From Gautieria morchelliformis (Eukaryota; Basidiomycota; Agaricomycetes; Gomphales; Gomphaceae), in contig WHVA01000150.1 in NCBI GenBank assembly GCA_015179125.1, forward strand, positions 1 to 64,000: a stretch of 64,000 nucleotides of DNA, written 5' to 3'. Made by a program: the position numbers and the translations under genes. A model generated the notes under the pieces. The model was not told where the DNA came from. It worked only from the letters and a program-made list of their open reading frames with translations, and ran no database searches. Positions 31,091-45,358 of the stretch are shown piece by piece. Within the stretch, counting starts at the first letter, position 1; each line of letters starts with the position of its first letter.

Positions 31091-31102
31091 AGACTTTTCT
31101 GC
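31091..31102 (-). promoter_or_regulatory. Self-priming primer-binding site
   Basis: Two bases inside the 5' LTR the element RNA would read AGAAAAGUCU (31100 to 31091 on the minus strand). The LTR contains the exact complement AGACTTTTCT at 31242-31233, about 30 bp downstream of a TATA-like TATTATA (31269-31275), where the transcript should begin. The RNA 5' end could thus fold onto this site by 10 perfect pairs, the arrangement known from Tf1/sushi-group elements. No match to a tRNA 3' end (TGG...) is present. Confidence 0.75.
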
Positions 31103-31583
31103 TGTAAGGGCAACCCTGGCTGGTTGTGGAGATCACACTACCACACAACTGACAAGGGGAAATCCAAAGTATGTATAAATGAACAGAGTATACAAGAGAG
31201 GGGATTCTCACCTGACAAGGGGAAATCCAAAGAGAAAAGTCTAAGGACCCCCAATGTCAGCGAGCCCGTATTATACTACACTGCGCAGCCAGGGACAACA
31301 CTTGGCACCCGCCATCAACCCTGCATCCCCCTGACCCTTGATCAACCCTTGATGCCACCTATTATGCGAGTCGCTTGATTTCCGACACTGTTCCAGGAGT
31401 GGAAGTCGGAAATTGGAGTGGAACTGGAAAGGTGAACAGAACTGGTGGAAGTTCTCCCAGAAGCGGAATCATTTCCGAAAGCGGAGGCGGAGATGGAATC
31501 GGAACTGGAAGCGGAGTCGGAAATGGAGTCGGAACTGGGTGTGGTGTCGGAACTGGAAGTGGAAAACAGGGTGTCCCCTGACA
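31103..31583 (-). repeat. 5' LTR of the gypsy element
   Basis: TGTAAGGGCAACC...CCTGACA, 481 bp. It carries the TATA-like box at 31269-31275 and the inferred transcript start at 31242 (AGACTTTTCT on the minus strand), plus the paired CTGACAAGGGGAAATCCAAAG motifs. It differs from the 3' LTR at seven sites by eye. Confidence 0.95.
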
Positions 31584-31588
31584 ATAAG

Positions 31589-33058
31589 GTCATGTGGTTA
31601 AGCTTGTGCATGAGCTCGGGGTCAGGCATGGTATCACAAGGCTCAGGCACAAGTATCACAGGGCTCAGGGTCGGAAGTAAGGTAGTACCAGTAAGTACCC
31701 AGCCAAAGGCCGGGTTCTTACAGGCCCTCTGTTCTTCATCTGAGTTGTCTGATTCAAGAAAGAGCTTGGGTTGCTTCTTCCCGGCTGGCAAGCAAACTGG
31801 TCCTTGAAGAGGGGTCACAGGGCTTCGAACCAATACTACCTTTGCTGTCATTCCCTCCTATGGAGTGGCAAGCTGAGAGGGAGTCTGAATGCTCGCTGCT
31901 GTTGATGCCATCATCACATGAGTTCCTTCCTGCAAATGAACTGGTTGATCTGTCATGACTACATCTCCAGTACCCTCCAAACCCAGCACCTTTGCTAGTC
32001 ACATCATTTGCAGTCACTCCACCACAAGCCACCTCCAATCAATGTTGTAATACATCACTACCCCCATCCATTGTCTCTGAGTCCACACTGGTGATTTGTA
32101 TGGTTGGAGAGTATTCGCAGCATGCCCTGCTCACCTTTCATGCAGAGTCAAGCCCTTGGGCCAAGAAGTAGCGTGGGTTAAGATATATGCATGTCCAAAA
32201 GTGTGTTAACCCATTTCACTCTTTGCTAATCCACCTCCCCATTGTTTCATGTTCATATCAAACTCTTACTCCTATTGTATGTCTCCAGTCTATTACCTGT
32301 ATCATCCCTACACCTCCTGTATCATTCAAACCCATCACAACCCCTCTCCTATTCACTGCTACTGTTACATATCAAGAATCCCAGAGATCGGATCTAAAAG
32401 GACAGCAGCTTCAACATGTGTGTTGCACCCCCAATGAACTAGCATCCTAAGTATTTTGGAGATCAGAGGTTGGAAGAGATCAAGGTAGAGAAGGGTTCAA
32501 GAATTGATCCAAGTCGAATATCTGAAATCTAGTTGGAAGTCAGAGGTCGGAAGACAGAAGACAGAAGACAGAGGGGTAGAGGCCTTGCAAGTACTCGCTG
32601 TGCTAAGAATAGGAGGTGATGCAAGGGCATCAAGTATTGAAGTTGATTATCTGATTGCAGAAACAGAGAGCATACATGACTGGGTTTTATACAAAGAGCT
32701 GGAACAACATGTCAGGAGGTGGAAGTAAGCAATTCCGATGCAAGTGGAAGTAACTACAACAAACAGAGTAAGTAACCAATGCAGAACAAGAGAACTGCAA
32801 GGGGGTGCAGGGTAGAGTCAAGAACAATAGGCAAAAGAACAAGGGGAATGTAAGTCTAATTGACATTGGAACAAACGGGACTCCTGATGTTCTGGACTTG
32901 GTGTCTTGCTGTGTCAAGGGTCAAGTACAGAGTGCCGATGAATAGAGTCATAAGGGGAGGTAGAAAGAACAAGGGGAGGCAAAGATCAAGTGTGGCAGAT
33001 GTTGCAGAATAGAGTTGGAGGTGGTGCAGAGGTGGTGGAGTTGGTCAAGCGGCATGGT
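31589..33058. other. Degenerate repeat sequence, no intact gene
   Basis: The first 450 bp have minus-strand frames (31342-31851 and 31754-32038) rich in Ser, Asp and Gly with no recognisable domain. They may be the outer part of the LTR or leader interrupted by the complete gypsy element. 32540-32570 has three tandem AGACAGA units. The remainder is AT-rich and non-coding. Confidence 0.4.
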
Positions 33059-33550
33059 TGTAACAGCTACCCCACATCCATTTGGTATAAGTAGCTCGCA
33101 TTTGCATGTATATTCTCTAGTTCAATTATCATATGTTCACCTTGTGTATTACCTTGCCACATCGTGATCATTGTCCTGAACCTCCCCTCCTACGTTACAC
33201 CCCTTAGGAAGGAGTGGGACTTCACTCATGAGTCTTCACCTTTCACCTTCACTATTTTGCCCTTCAGGGTCTCACCTTGCTGTTGACAAAGGCCTCTACA
33301 GGAGAGACTTTGCTGACAAAGGGATCATTCCAACTCAAACGACCTTTCCGCTGAGCTTTGCCCATTATATTGCCAAGCTGCATGACCAGCATCCTTTACT
33401 TAGATCACCCTACCCTTTACACACTTTTGCAGGTTTGGCCCCCTTCACCGAACCACAACTTTCACTGCACAAGGCATTCAAGCATTCACTGTTGGCCTAT
33501 CCATGATTTGCTGACACACAATACTAAACACCCAAAATCCAATCTTGACA
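33059..33550 (-). repeat. LTR-like solo element, 492 bp, distant TGTCA family member
   Basis: On the minus strand it begins TGTCAAGATTGGATTTTGGG (33550) and ends CTGTTACA (33059). TTCAATTATCATATG and the TTTGGTATAAGTAG promoter-like block are shared with the larger family members. The flanking 5-mers (ATGGT, CTTGG) do not match, so any target duplication has decayed or the true ends lie slightly elsewhere. It marks the right end of recognisable transposon sequence. Confidence 0.65.
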
Positions 33551-33884
33551 CTTGGTCCCAAGGTTACTCAGCCTCAGACTCAGGATTCACACCTTGACAG
33601 TCACCATTACTGTCTTCCTTTCAAGACTTGTAGAGGCTAGAGGTGCATACCGTTCATCAAACTATGAAATTAATCCTTGTTCATGGACTCTGCAGCCTAA
33701 TGACATTGGTTTTACTGCATGCTAGACGTACGTCTTACCGTCTCCAAAACTCCCCCTCGTGTATTTCCCTTAATAGCCTCCATGATTCACAACAGCTGAA
33801 ATTAAGGCAGACTGGAGCTTGTGACACGGTAGTCTAAAAACTACTGAGAATACCATCATATGCCGGCTACGGAAAAAACTGAGA
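33551..33884. other. Short border region between transposons and genes
   Basis: No gene or repeat recognised. It lies downstream of the xylanase and would contain its 3' UTR. Confidence 0.4.
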
Positions 33885-35930
<2,046 letters not shown>

Positions 35931-37354
35931 AACAGCAAAACGCAATGCCCTTGTTCCAAAGGATATGTTTTTGAATTGGCGGCCAGCCTGAGATCCTCGA
36001 GCATCATTATATATATATTTCCGACTCTGGCCAGTCTGTGAAAAGATCGAAATGGAAGCACGCACACGGCCATGCAGTCACGTCTGGATCAATATTCAAG
36101 CTTTCAAGCTCAAGCGAGTCAAGCCTGGATTTGGTCCGAGTTTCACCCTGGCGTTGAATCCAGAAGCCGACCTTTCCCCGCACAGTCGAGGTCAAACGCT
36201 GTGTGGCAGCATCAGGGTAAGCTTCGAGCATCGCTTGCCGTATGCACACCACTCCTGGCGGCGCTGCCAATTCGAGTGTCCAACGCCACGATCGAGCATG
36301 CTGCTCACTTCGAGCTGAAATCACTTTCGAATGGTGTGCATGTTCTCACCATGAAAGAAACTTGAATCTCATCTATGTTGTAGAGAAATGTTTCATAACC
36401 CTTTGTTTTGTTTCTAGCAAACTTACCAATGGAAGTCATATTTACTTGAAAGCCCCCATTCACTGCCGGCGCACAAACTCTTCTCGATGCAGGTCTTAAT
36501 CATTCTTTGCATCAGAGTGGTCACCGGTCACCGGTCACCAGTCAACGGTCAGCAGTCGATCTTAACGTATGGAATGTAGAGCGTCGGGCCGCCGAGGCCG
36601 CTGTCACTCACTGACTGAAGTTACAAGCACCATCTGACTTTGCTTTGGAGCAACAACCGTTAGTACAGACGTGGAAGAACCATGGACGTACCTAAGGAGA
36701 TACTCGGCTTCCACACAGCGCACTGATGAAAACTTGTAGCTTGATAGCAGGATCGATGGCGTTACAACCCTCGATCGGTCAGTGATGAAAGTGGCGGACA
36801 GCGCATTGCATTCGAAAACTTCGCGCCGAGGATTGACAATATTGATGCATGGCCAGCAAACTGAGTACAGTGATAGTGCCAGATTCGAGTTACAAAGCAT
36901 ACAAGACGCCCCTTCTGTATGAGATGGTAAATAATGATGTAGGTTTCTCCCCTCCCCACCAGAATCTTTCCAATGTCTAGTAGCCATCATGGGCGCACCG
37001 CTCCAGGAGCGCACGCCTCGTGCAAACCCAGGCAAGGTCGAACAGATACTAGACGAGAAAGGAAGAAAACACCCCACCGCGCTGGTTGGAGGCTTTTAAA
37101 GGCGTCGTTCTTGAGAACGGGAACGCGGACAGGGAACAAACCTCCAGGCCCGAACTTTTATGTTCCTGAAAAAGACTATGTCAGCTTGGTCTGCTTGTGC
37201 AAGAAGTCGACCGCTGCTCACTCGTGGTTGTTCGAGAGAAAATTTCCCGCACCAGCCGGGCTTATATAGCTGGGCGGGGTACGAAATGCCACGTGGTTTT
37301 TTCGTGTAAATGCGGAATGCCTTCGGACTTGCGTCTTTTCCTCAAGAAACGACG
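35931..37354. other. Divergent intergenic region, xylanase and PEX11-like gene
   Basis: A TATATATATAT run at 36006-36018 lies about 80 bp upstream of the xylanase ATG, and CTTATATAGC at 37261-37270 lies about 90 bp upstream of the PEX11-like ATG. Around 36518-36552 is a degenerate tandem of GGTCACC-type heptamers. Open frames here (such as 36604-37077 minus) have no recognisable content. Confidence 0.5.
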
Positions 37355-38561
37355 ATGCCTTTGCCTTCGCGACCTTTCACTTTGGCCAAGCTGAATGACA
37401 GCGTTCTCGGAGCGTTCGCACTTGTTCCTGAGTCGCAGACGCTTGATCATGTTGTCAGGTATTTGAGCACCTGGAGTGGCAGCGAGTTGAGTATATGGCA
37501 GTATTTCGTATCATGCTGATTTGTTCATTTGTATGTGGTCATTGTGTGATAGCAAACTCTTCATGGTGAGTTGGATTGATCTCAGAGTCGGCTTATTCTG
37601 ACACACTTTTGAAGGTGGTACAATACCTCGTCAAATTGATTACTCCCATCCTTGAGCTTAGGGCACGCATTCAATACCGTGCGGGTTTCAGAGGTACTCC
37701 AAAGAGTGCTGCAGCCGAGAAATGGGCCAGCCTCGGGAGTCTTATCGGCGACTCCCGTATTCTCTGGAGAACATGGGGTTCGTGCTATACCTCACGGCCT
37801 TCCGCCCCATGTCTGACTCGTTAGACAATGCATCAGGTCTTCTACCCATAATACAGTGGTTAATCGCTCTCGAGCGAACTCCGCCGCCAACCAAATATCT
37901 CCAAACCATCGAGCGGCTCCAAGGGTTGTCGATGCTAATCTACTACCCATTGGAGCACCTTTATTACTTTACATCACACTCCATCCTTCCATCTCGATTC
38001 TCTCCCTCGCCTTCCGCAAACGCCAAAATCGCAGTGTGGAGTTGTCGCGCTTGGGCTGCTTACGTGGTACTGCAATTTTTGCACCTCAGAGAAGATTGGA
38101 AATTACTCAAGCTTAGGGAGCGCGCCCTGAGAAGAGATTCGACTAAAACGACGGGGGATGGTGAATCTTCATTAACATCGCCTGAGCACACAGAAGTCGC
38201 CCAGAGAAAGAACGCCATCTGGGATGAGTTTATGGTCAATGTTGGCTATTTACCGCTTACTCTTCATTGGTCAGTTTTTACTTGGTTTCTTTGCTCAGTT
38301 TTAAAATTGCGCCCCGAAATTCAAATGCGGGGCGTAGTATCGCTTGGCGTGAGGCTGTACACAATTGCGTGCTTCTTACGACATTGTGCTGCGTTGATGC
38401 AGAAACATTTCCTGGCACGTAATGGCTGACGATACTATCCATTTTCCAGGTCCCTTCAGAATGGGCTGTTCACCAGCGAGGTTCGTGCAGACAGAACACA
38501 ATATTTTTTTTCCTTTGAAGCTAATTCGGTCATCTGCTCTTTCATATTCCTCTATCGATAA
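37355..38561 (+). CDS. PEX11-family peroxisomal membrane protein (PEX11C type)
   Basis: Exons 37355-37485, 37553-37565, 37615-37777, 37837-38269 and 38450-38561 total 852 nt (283 residues). Exon 2 is only 13 nt. The protein has the PEX11 opening Leu-Asp-His-Val-Val-Arg-Tyr-Leu-Ser-Thr-Trp-Ser-Gly-Ser-Asp-Lys-Leu. It also has Gln-Tyr-x3-Leu and Gly-Leu-Leu-Pro-Ile-Ile-Gln-Trp-Leu. A conserved block follows (Pro-Leu-Glu-His-Leu-Tyr-Tyr-Phe), then a charged loop and Gly-Tyr-Leu-Pro-Leu-Thr-Leu-His-Trp-Ser. PEX11 proteins bind and curve the peroxisome membrane and drive division. An alternative ATG lies at 37310 in the same frame. The last exon is uncertain: after Phe-Thr-Ser-Glu the modelled tail is not family-like, so another splice at 38480 is possible. 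Confidence 0.82.
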
Positions 38562-39464
38562 TTACCGTGGCCTTGGACACTGCGCTTTTACTTGCTGTGC
38601 TCCCCTTTCATGGATCTGTCCGGCTTCGATGCCTCCTCTCTCTCATAACTGTTCCGATCCGGAATCCTGACTGATTCACTGCATTTAATTTGGTCGATCT
38701 TCCTCTTATGGCGGTTATCTTCCCACTGGCCTTGGTACCTTGGTTTCCTCCTGGCTCTGTGCTGTGTTCATCGGTTACTCTCGCTCCTTTCAACACTGTA
38801 CTCGTACCGCTCGACTCTCGCCGGTCACGGTTAATACTGCGCTGACACCTCCAACCATCCGTTTATAATTCATCTCGATGCTGGAACTGAATACTGGCAC
38901 GTTGTAATCCTCGTCCTTAATTTATAGGCATGGGTAGGGATCTTTGGTACAATCGCCGCCCTTAACTCGTTTAGGGGAGGTTGGACAGCTACGGCGTCCC
39001 CCCTTCCAAGGACACAGTGATCGTCGAAGCATGTTCATGGTGAGATAGTGTTTTTTCATGATCATGAACGGTGGCGTGAACATCCTAGGGCTTGTCTTTC
39101 GTCGCCAAGCTGCAATTGTAGTGATGTAGGCGTCTGCAAAAATAACTTGTGCATGAGAGCTCCAGGAGTATTGTGGGAGAGCTGCACAAGAGCTGTATGT
39201 CTCTTCGAGATGGAGCCGACATGAATACTGCGGCCCGTCCATTCCAAAGGCATGTATTGGAAGTGGCGTATTCAACGTTGTACACTTTTATGTACTTAAG
39301 TACTCCTAGTCATAAATATGCATTAAATACATTGTGCACAGCTTGGTGAAACTGCTTCACGGTGTCACACGGTGTCACGTGCCACAGGTTCTTGTAGGCT
39401 GTGCGTGTGCCTGTGGATTTTCCTTGTCTTAAACCTCATCTCCAGTGACTGAGGCTTGGATATC
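38562..39464. other. Intergenic, PEX11-like 3' side and Ca2+-ATPase promoter
   Basis: No gene recognised. Short frames on the minus strand (38922-39275) have no family features. GGTGTCACACGGTGTCACG near 39360 is a short tandem within 110 bp of the ATPase start. Confidence 0.45.
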
Positions 39465-42400
39465 ATGGCACCTGCGACAGATGCCTCTACCACGAAACGT
39501 CCAGCGATTCCAGAGATCTCTATTACGACTTCAACGAGTAACCTGAACTCAGACTTGGAGCACAGACAGACGAGCCAGCTACAAACTGCGGCGGATGATC
39601 CACTCACCTCACCCCAGTCGCCCCCATCATTCTTCATCGGTGACAGCCCAATGGCGCCGCGTGGGATCCCCCTTCATACCAGATCTCCGTCAGAGCCCAA
39701 GGCAGACCCCAAATTATTGAGCCCCATTCTCCCACCCATTCTGCGGCCTTCAACACCTCCCCCTTCCTCACCCTCTGCCTCTGACCAAGGGTCAGTTGGC
39801 ACGATTCCCCCTTCCCCAACGCTTTCGTCTCACTCGTCAGTCCATTTCCAGCAACCAACAACTTTGTCTCTAAGAGACAATCATCCTGGTTCTGGACTCA
39901 CTTCATTCAACATGCTGAGCCCAGATGCGGCACACCAGCATCGACGGCGGGGAAGTAGTGCATCTCATACCACTTCTGGTGATGACAGCGCAGAGGGAAC
40001 TGAGCTAGATTCCAGTCAATATCTACCACTCACGCCAGTTGGAAGCAGTTCTAAGGGCGACAGTTCTTCCATGAACACAATTGCCAGCCCTACAATGACA
40101 GCCGTCGAAACTATGTCTATGCAGGCTCATGAAACCAAGCAAAGTTCGAGGTCGCAGCGTGACAGCACAGAAACGAGACCAGGCGACGATTTGAAAAGGG
40201 GAAACGGCGACAGGATAAAAGGGTCGTCCAAAGTCGCCGATATAGAGCCTATTCCTGAAGAGAACATGGATCCAAGACCCTTTGCATTCAATCCTTCGCA
40301 GCTCGCTTCACTAGTGGACCCAAAGAGTCTGGAATCTTTGACAGAGTTGCGTGGCATCAATGGCTTGATCAAGGGCCTGGGTACCAACTCAGACGTTGGT
40401 TTGTCTCCGTGGTCGTTAGGTTCGGGTTCCAAGGCGAGACATGTAGCTGACGATGGCGGCGGGGGTGGACATATGGACGGAGAAGGTGAGGGAGAAGGGG
40501 CTCCCCATCCCAAGGCAGGAATCCCCTTGCGTGACCCTTCGATGGCTACCCTGGAAGATCGTAAACGCGTTTACGGCATCAACGTACTCCCAGCTCGACG
40601 ATCAAAATCTTTGCTTCTGTTAATGTGGCTAGCATTCAAGGATAAAGTCTTGGTATCTATCTTTATCAACTTCTATTGCCCTTCCTGAGATTCAATATTT
40701 CCACAGGTACTGCTCTCTATTGCGGCCGTGGTGTCTCTTGCTCTTGGACTGTTCCAAGATTTTGGTACCCCACCACAGACGGTGCAGTGTGGAAGCGACC
40801 CAACGCAGCGATGCAATCTTCCCCAAGTTGGTTGGGTCGAAGGTGTAGCCATCATGGTTGCCATCATCATCGTTGTTGTTGTGGGTAGCTTGAACGACTG
40901 GCAGAAAGAGCGTCAGTTTCAGAAACTTAACGAAAAGAAAGAGGACCGTGGAGTCAAGGTCATTCGCCATGGTGACGAAATGATAATCAATATTAAGGTT
41001 TGCTTATTGGCACCTCTGATGTCTTGTAATTTCTTTCGTTTATATTTTTCCTAGGATGTACTGGTGGGGGACATCGCACTCCTCGAGCCTGGAGAAATAG
41101 TTCCTTGCGACGGCGTGTTTTTGCGTGGACATAACGTGCGATGTGACGAGTCGGGAGCAACTGGTGAATCAGATGCTATCCGCAAAGCACCTTACCAGGA
41201 ATGTATGGATGAGAAGGAACGAGGAGGAAAGTCCAAAAGGGATTGCTTCATCGTGAGTGGGAGCAAGGTCATCGAGGGGGTCGGCGTATATGTGGTCATA
41301 GCAGTGGGAACCAAAAGCTTTAACGGTCGGATTATGATGGGTAACTGCATTGCTCGAGTCGGATACAGCCGAAAGCTGACATTTAGACCGCAGCTCTCAG
41401 AGGAGATACCGAGAATACCCCTCTGCAACTCAAGCTCAATGATCTCGCAGAACTGATTGCAAAACTCGGGACTGCAGCGGGGTTGATACTCTTCGCCGCG
41501 TTAATGATCAAGTTCTTCGTTCAGTTAGGGACTGACCCTAGCCGGTTCGTCCTTTGCGAATTTTCGATTTTCACAAAATCCTCAGTTTGAACAGGTCTGC
41601 GAGCCAAAAGGCTATGTCTTTCGTCCAGATTCTTATCATTTCGGTAACCTTAATCGTCGTCGCTGTACCTGAAGGTTGATTTCTCCCACAACCTCGTTAC
41701 CCTTAACTGATATCTTTTTTCTCGCTTAGGACTCCCTCTCGCTGTGACGCTGGCCCTGGCATTTGCAACTAAGCGTATGACGAAAGCGAAACTGCTTGTA
41801 CGCGTCCTGGGATCATGCGAGACCATGGCGAACGCGTCTGTGATCTGCACTGACAAGACTGGAACGCTTACGCAGAATGTCATGTCTGTAGTCGCAGGCT
41901 CCGTCGGCGTCCATTGCAAGTTTGTTCATCAGCTCAAGGAGAATGGGGCGAGGACGAACGCCCAAGAGCAGAATGAGTGCGAGCGAAGACATGCCCAAGA
42001 TTTCTCTGTGGACCAAAAAGAGCTCAACTCTGTTTTGGATTCCCCATTGCAGAAGCTATTTAATGAGGCTATTGCCATAAACTCGACGGCCTTTGAGGAT
42101 CCTAATCCCGAGACAGGGAAGGTCGAGTTTGTTGGATCCAAGACAGAAGCAGCTCTCCTGCGCTTGGCGCTGGATCTTGGCTGGGAGAACTATAAGCAGA
42201 CCAGGGAGCGTGCTGAAGTCATTCAAATGATTCCATTTTCCAGCGAACGTAAAGCCATGGGTGTTGTCGTCCGGGTTGCTGACGATAAGTGGAGACTGTA
42301 TGTGAAGGGCGCCAGTGAGATTTTGACGAAACATTGTACGAGTCACGTCGTAGTACGATCGGCCGGCGACCTGTCCTCATCGACGAACGACAAGGACGTG

Positions 42401-44249
42401 GTTCAGGCTAGCCCAATTGATGACCTGGCAAGAGATAATATGTCTCGCACCATCATTTTTTATGCGAACCAGAGCCTCAGGACGATAGCTTTGTGCTATC
42501 GTGAGTTCGATTCATGGCCCTCTCCCAGCAGCTCTGGTGAAGCGGGGGTGCCATGGTCCGAACTGGCCCAAGATTTGACACTCATCGCAATTACGGGAAT
42601 TGAAGATCCACTTCGGGAAGGTGTACGTGACGCCGTAGCAAGCTGCCACAAGGCGGGAGTCACGGTCAAGATGTGTACCGGTGATAATGTTCTTACTGCA
42701 CGGTCCATCGCCATTCAGTGTGGCATTTACACACCTGGAGGCATCATCATGGAAGGGCCAGTTTTCCGAAAGCTTAGCGCTCCCGACATGCTAGAGGTTG
42801 TTCCACGTTTGCAGGTGCTGGCTCGCAGCTCCCCCGAGGATAAGAAGATTCTCGTGGAAAAGTTGAAGCATCTCGGTCAGACTGTCGCTGTGACAGGAGA
42901 TGGCACAAACGATGGGCCAGCTCTCAAGACAGCACATGTGGGCTTCTCAATGGGTATCGCAGGGACAGAGGTTGCGAAGGAGGCCTCTGATATCATCCTC
43001 ATGGACGACAACTTCTCGTCCATCGTCAGCGCGATCATGTGGGGGCGTTGTGTCAATGATGCAGTTCGTAAATTTCTGCAGTTCCAAGTTTCGGTTAACA
43101 TTGCAGCCGTCATCATCACTTTTATCACGTCTGTGGCGTCGGGAACCGAGACCTCAGTCCTATCGGCCGTACAACTCCTCTGGATCAACATCATTATGGA
43201 CACATTTGCCGCTCTCGCTTTAGCCACGGACCCCGCGTCACCTGTGCTCCTAGACCGGAAACCGGATGAGAAATCCGCACCTTTGTTCAGTGTCCCCATG
43301 CGGAAACAGATTCTCGGACAGTCGATGTACCAGACCGCCATCATTCTCATTTTCCATTTCGCCGGTAACACAATCTTCGGATACCACCCCGAAGTGAACC
43401 AGGCGGACCAACTCCAACATGAAAATACCTTAAAGACCCTCGTCTTCAACATCTTCGTTTTCTGCCAGATCTTTAACTCCATTAATTGTCGAAATATTGA
43501 TAATAAGCGGAATATTTTTGAAGGGATGACACGTAATTGGTATTTCATGGGTATCACTTTGATAGGTATGTTTGCACTTCCATGTCGCAGGAGCCGACTT
43601 GAACGCTCCATTAGAAATCGGTATCCAAATCATTATTGTTTTTGTTGGTGGCGCTGCATTCCAGGTTGTGAAAGTCGGCGTTCGAGAATGGGGCATCTCT
43701 ATAGCACTTGGCATCATGTCGATCCCAATCGGTTACCTCCTGCGATTAATCCCAGATGAGCCTGTACAGCGTATGTTTGTCAAATTTCATCTCATGGCAG
43801 ATCCCGACGTGCCCGTATTACCAACTCTCAACGCGGAACGTGGCGAGTGGAATCCAGCAATCAACCTCGTTCGCGACAACCTCACGACTTTCGCTAACGT
43901 CCGAGGTGGTCGGTTACGCTCCTCCTCGTTTGTCGGCAAAAGCCGATCAGCCCGTCTACAGGAGGCTGGCGTTCAATTGTACGTGTTCTGCACCTTTATC
44001 CGTGCGCGTATACTAAAGGCATGACATTTGAAATTCAGGCCATCTTTGTTGACGATGGTTCCTTCCCTAGTCGCTTCATCTGTAGGGGCAGGATGGTCTC
44101 CAAACCCTGGATCGCTGTCGGATCCTTCTAACGCAGACCCCTCACGGTCATCTGCTGCACTTTGGGAGGGTAAACTTCAGATACACCCTGACACATCTCC
44201 TGACGACCCAGTATATAAGAAATGGGGCTCACCAGAGCATCTTGCCTAG
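39465..44249 (+). CDS. P-type Ca2+-ATPase, PMC1-like, with long N-terminal extension
   Basis: Pumps Ca2+ into the vacuole or out of the cytosol. Exons 39465-40652, 40707-40997, 41055-41340, 41394-41544, 41595-41674, 41731-43565, 43615-43979 and 44039-44249 sum to 4407 nt (1468 residues). The first ~360 residues are Ser/Pro-rich and low complexity, an extension common in fungal PMC1 proteins. Then come transmembrane helices, the actuator motif Ser-Gly-Ala-Thr-Gly-Glu-Ser, and helix 4 ending Val-Ala-Val-Pro-Glu-Gly. The phosphorylation site is Cys-Thr-Asp-Lys-Thr-Gly-Thr-Leu-Thr. Hinge: Thr-Gly-Asp-Gly-Thr-Asn-Asp-Gly-Pro-Ala. Helix 6 has Asn-Ile-Ile-Met-Asp-Thr. Start chosen at the first ATG in frame; a TTG three codons earlier is ignored. 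Splice sites are all GT-AG. Confidence 0.95.
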
Positions 44250-45358
44250 ACTTGCCATTTCTTAATCTCCAATCACAATGCTTTCACTGCTCACTGGACA
44301 CATCTACTTATTCAGAAGCCTCTCACCCGACTTGGTCACATCCCTTGTTGCAGAGTTTACGTTATTGCATCGCTTCATGACTAGCTTCAACCATTCACAA
44401 CTCCACGAATCATACATGTCCTGTATAGCCTTTAGAAGATTCATGTAGACCCACCCCCTGTTGGGCGTATCACTAGTGGTTTCAGCTCAGTTAATAACAG
44501 CACCGAAAGTAAAAAAACATTTGATGATAAGTACCAGAGAAAGATCATGCGTTTGAAGTTAACCTGGCAGTTCTGCGGTGGGGCATATATAATCTCACTC
44601 TAGCTCGCTGTAACTGACTCTTTTTCACTGTTTACTACTTACGGGAACCAGGAGTTGCCTGGCAGCGCAGCCGGGCGGACCTATATTGTGTCAGGATCGT
44701 TGTATGCGGATTGATAAAGACCATTATTTGGGGGGTACACTGCTGCGAGAATACGAGTTCTTGCGCCGACGTTGGTTTGAACTAGGTCTGCCTGCTCGCG
44801 CTCAGGGTCGTGTTGTTGACATACGCTACAAACTGTAAACGGTGACTGCAACGTTGGTCTTGCACGGCCGCTCTTTGACGAGCGCCCGATGCAACATGCT
44901 TCTACAGTCAGGAAGGGCAGTGGCATGCCGCATCAGAACTCAGAATTCTCCGCAGCTACATGGCTACAGTACCTTGCAAGGCAGTGAATTTATTTGATTT
45001 ACAGATACTACAGTCAGAAATCATCACTGTGACATAAGAAAAAGCAAATTTTGTAATCAATCACAAGGGTTGAGAAATTTTAGTTGGGCAACTTAATTAC
45101 TTACCCTTTTGGTCGAGCGTCGCACCCGTTTAGGGCACTGGTGTGACCTGTGACACTCCATCATAACTCCATAGTTCAGTTGGCTAGCGCCACAGCGCCA
45201 AAGGACAGAATGTGAGTCTTTCAACTAATCTTGCCACTCATGACTGCTGGTTCGTAATCCTAGGATTGCTGGACACCTGATTAACATGTCACACTGACCT
45301 GACAGGCCTCGTGGAGAGCCCGAGAACCACGGCAGAGGCGTTGTCTGACGATTACTCG
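44250..45358. other. Intergenic, nothing assigned
   Basis: AT-rich patches and short frames only. A tRNA-like A-box at 45171-45182 was examined and rejected. A TATATAATC at about 44587 could be a promoter element but no gene follows within 700 bp. Confidence 0.45.

Larger units (their letters stand above)
25136..31588 (-). mobile_element. Complete Ty3/gypsy chromovirus with target duplication (defective)
   Basis: The 6443-bp element at 25141-31583 has two 481-bp LTRs (25141-25621 and 31103-31583) and is flanked by ATAAG on both sides (25136-25140, 31584-31588). By eye the LTRs differ at seven positions, six of them transitions. Transcription would run right to left. Order: 5' LTR, primer-binding site 2 nt inside, Gag, Pol (protease, Ser-Asp repeat, RT, RNase H, integrase, chromodomain), polypurine tract, 3' LTR. 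It has inserted into what appears to be the LTR of another gypsy element, since promoter-like sequence lies just left of 25141. Pol carries inactivating changes, so it could move only in trans. Confidence 0.95.

Noticed and set aside
45171-45275. tRNA-like A-box (TAGTTCAGTTGG) followed by a GGTTCG B-box-like string
   Set aside because: The acceptor stem AACTCCA has no pairing partner downstream, and the B-box has an extra base. No cloverleaf can be drawn.
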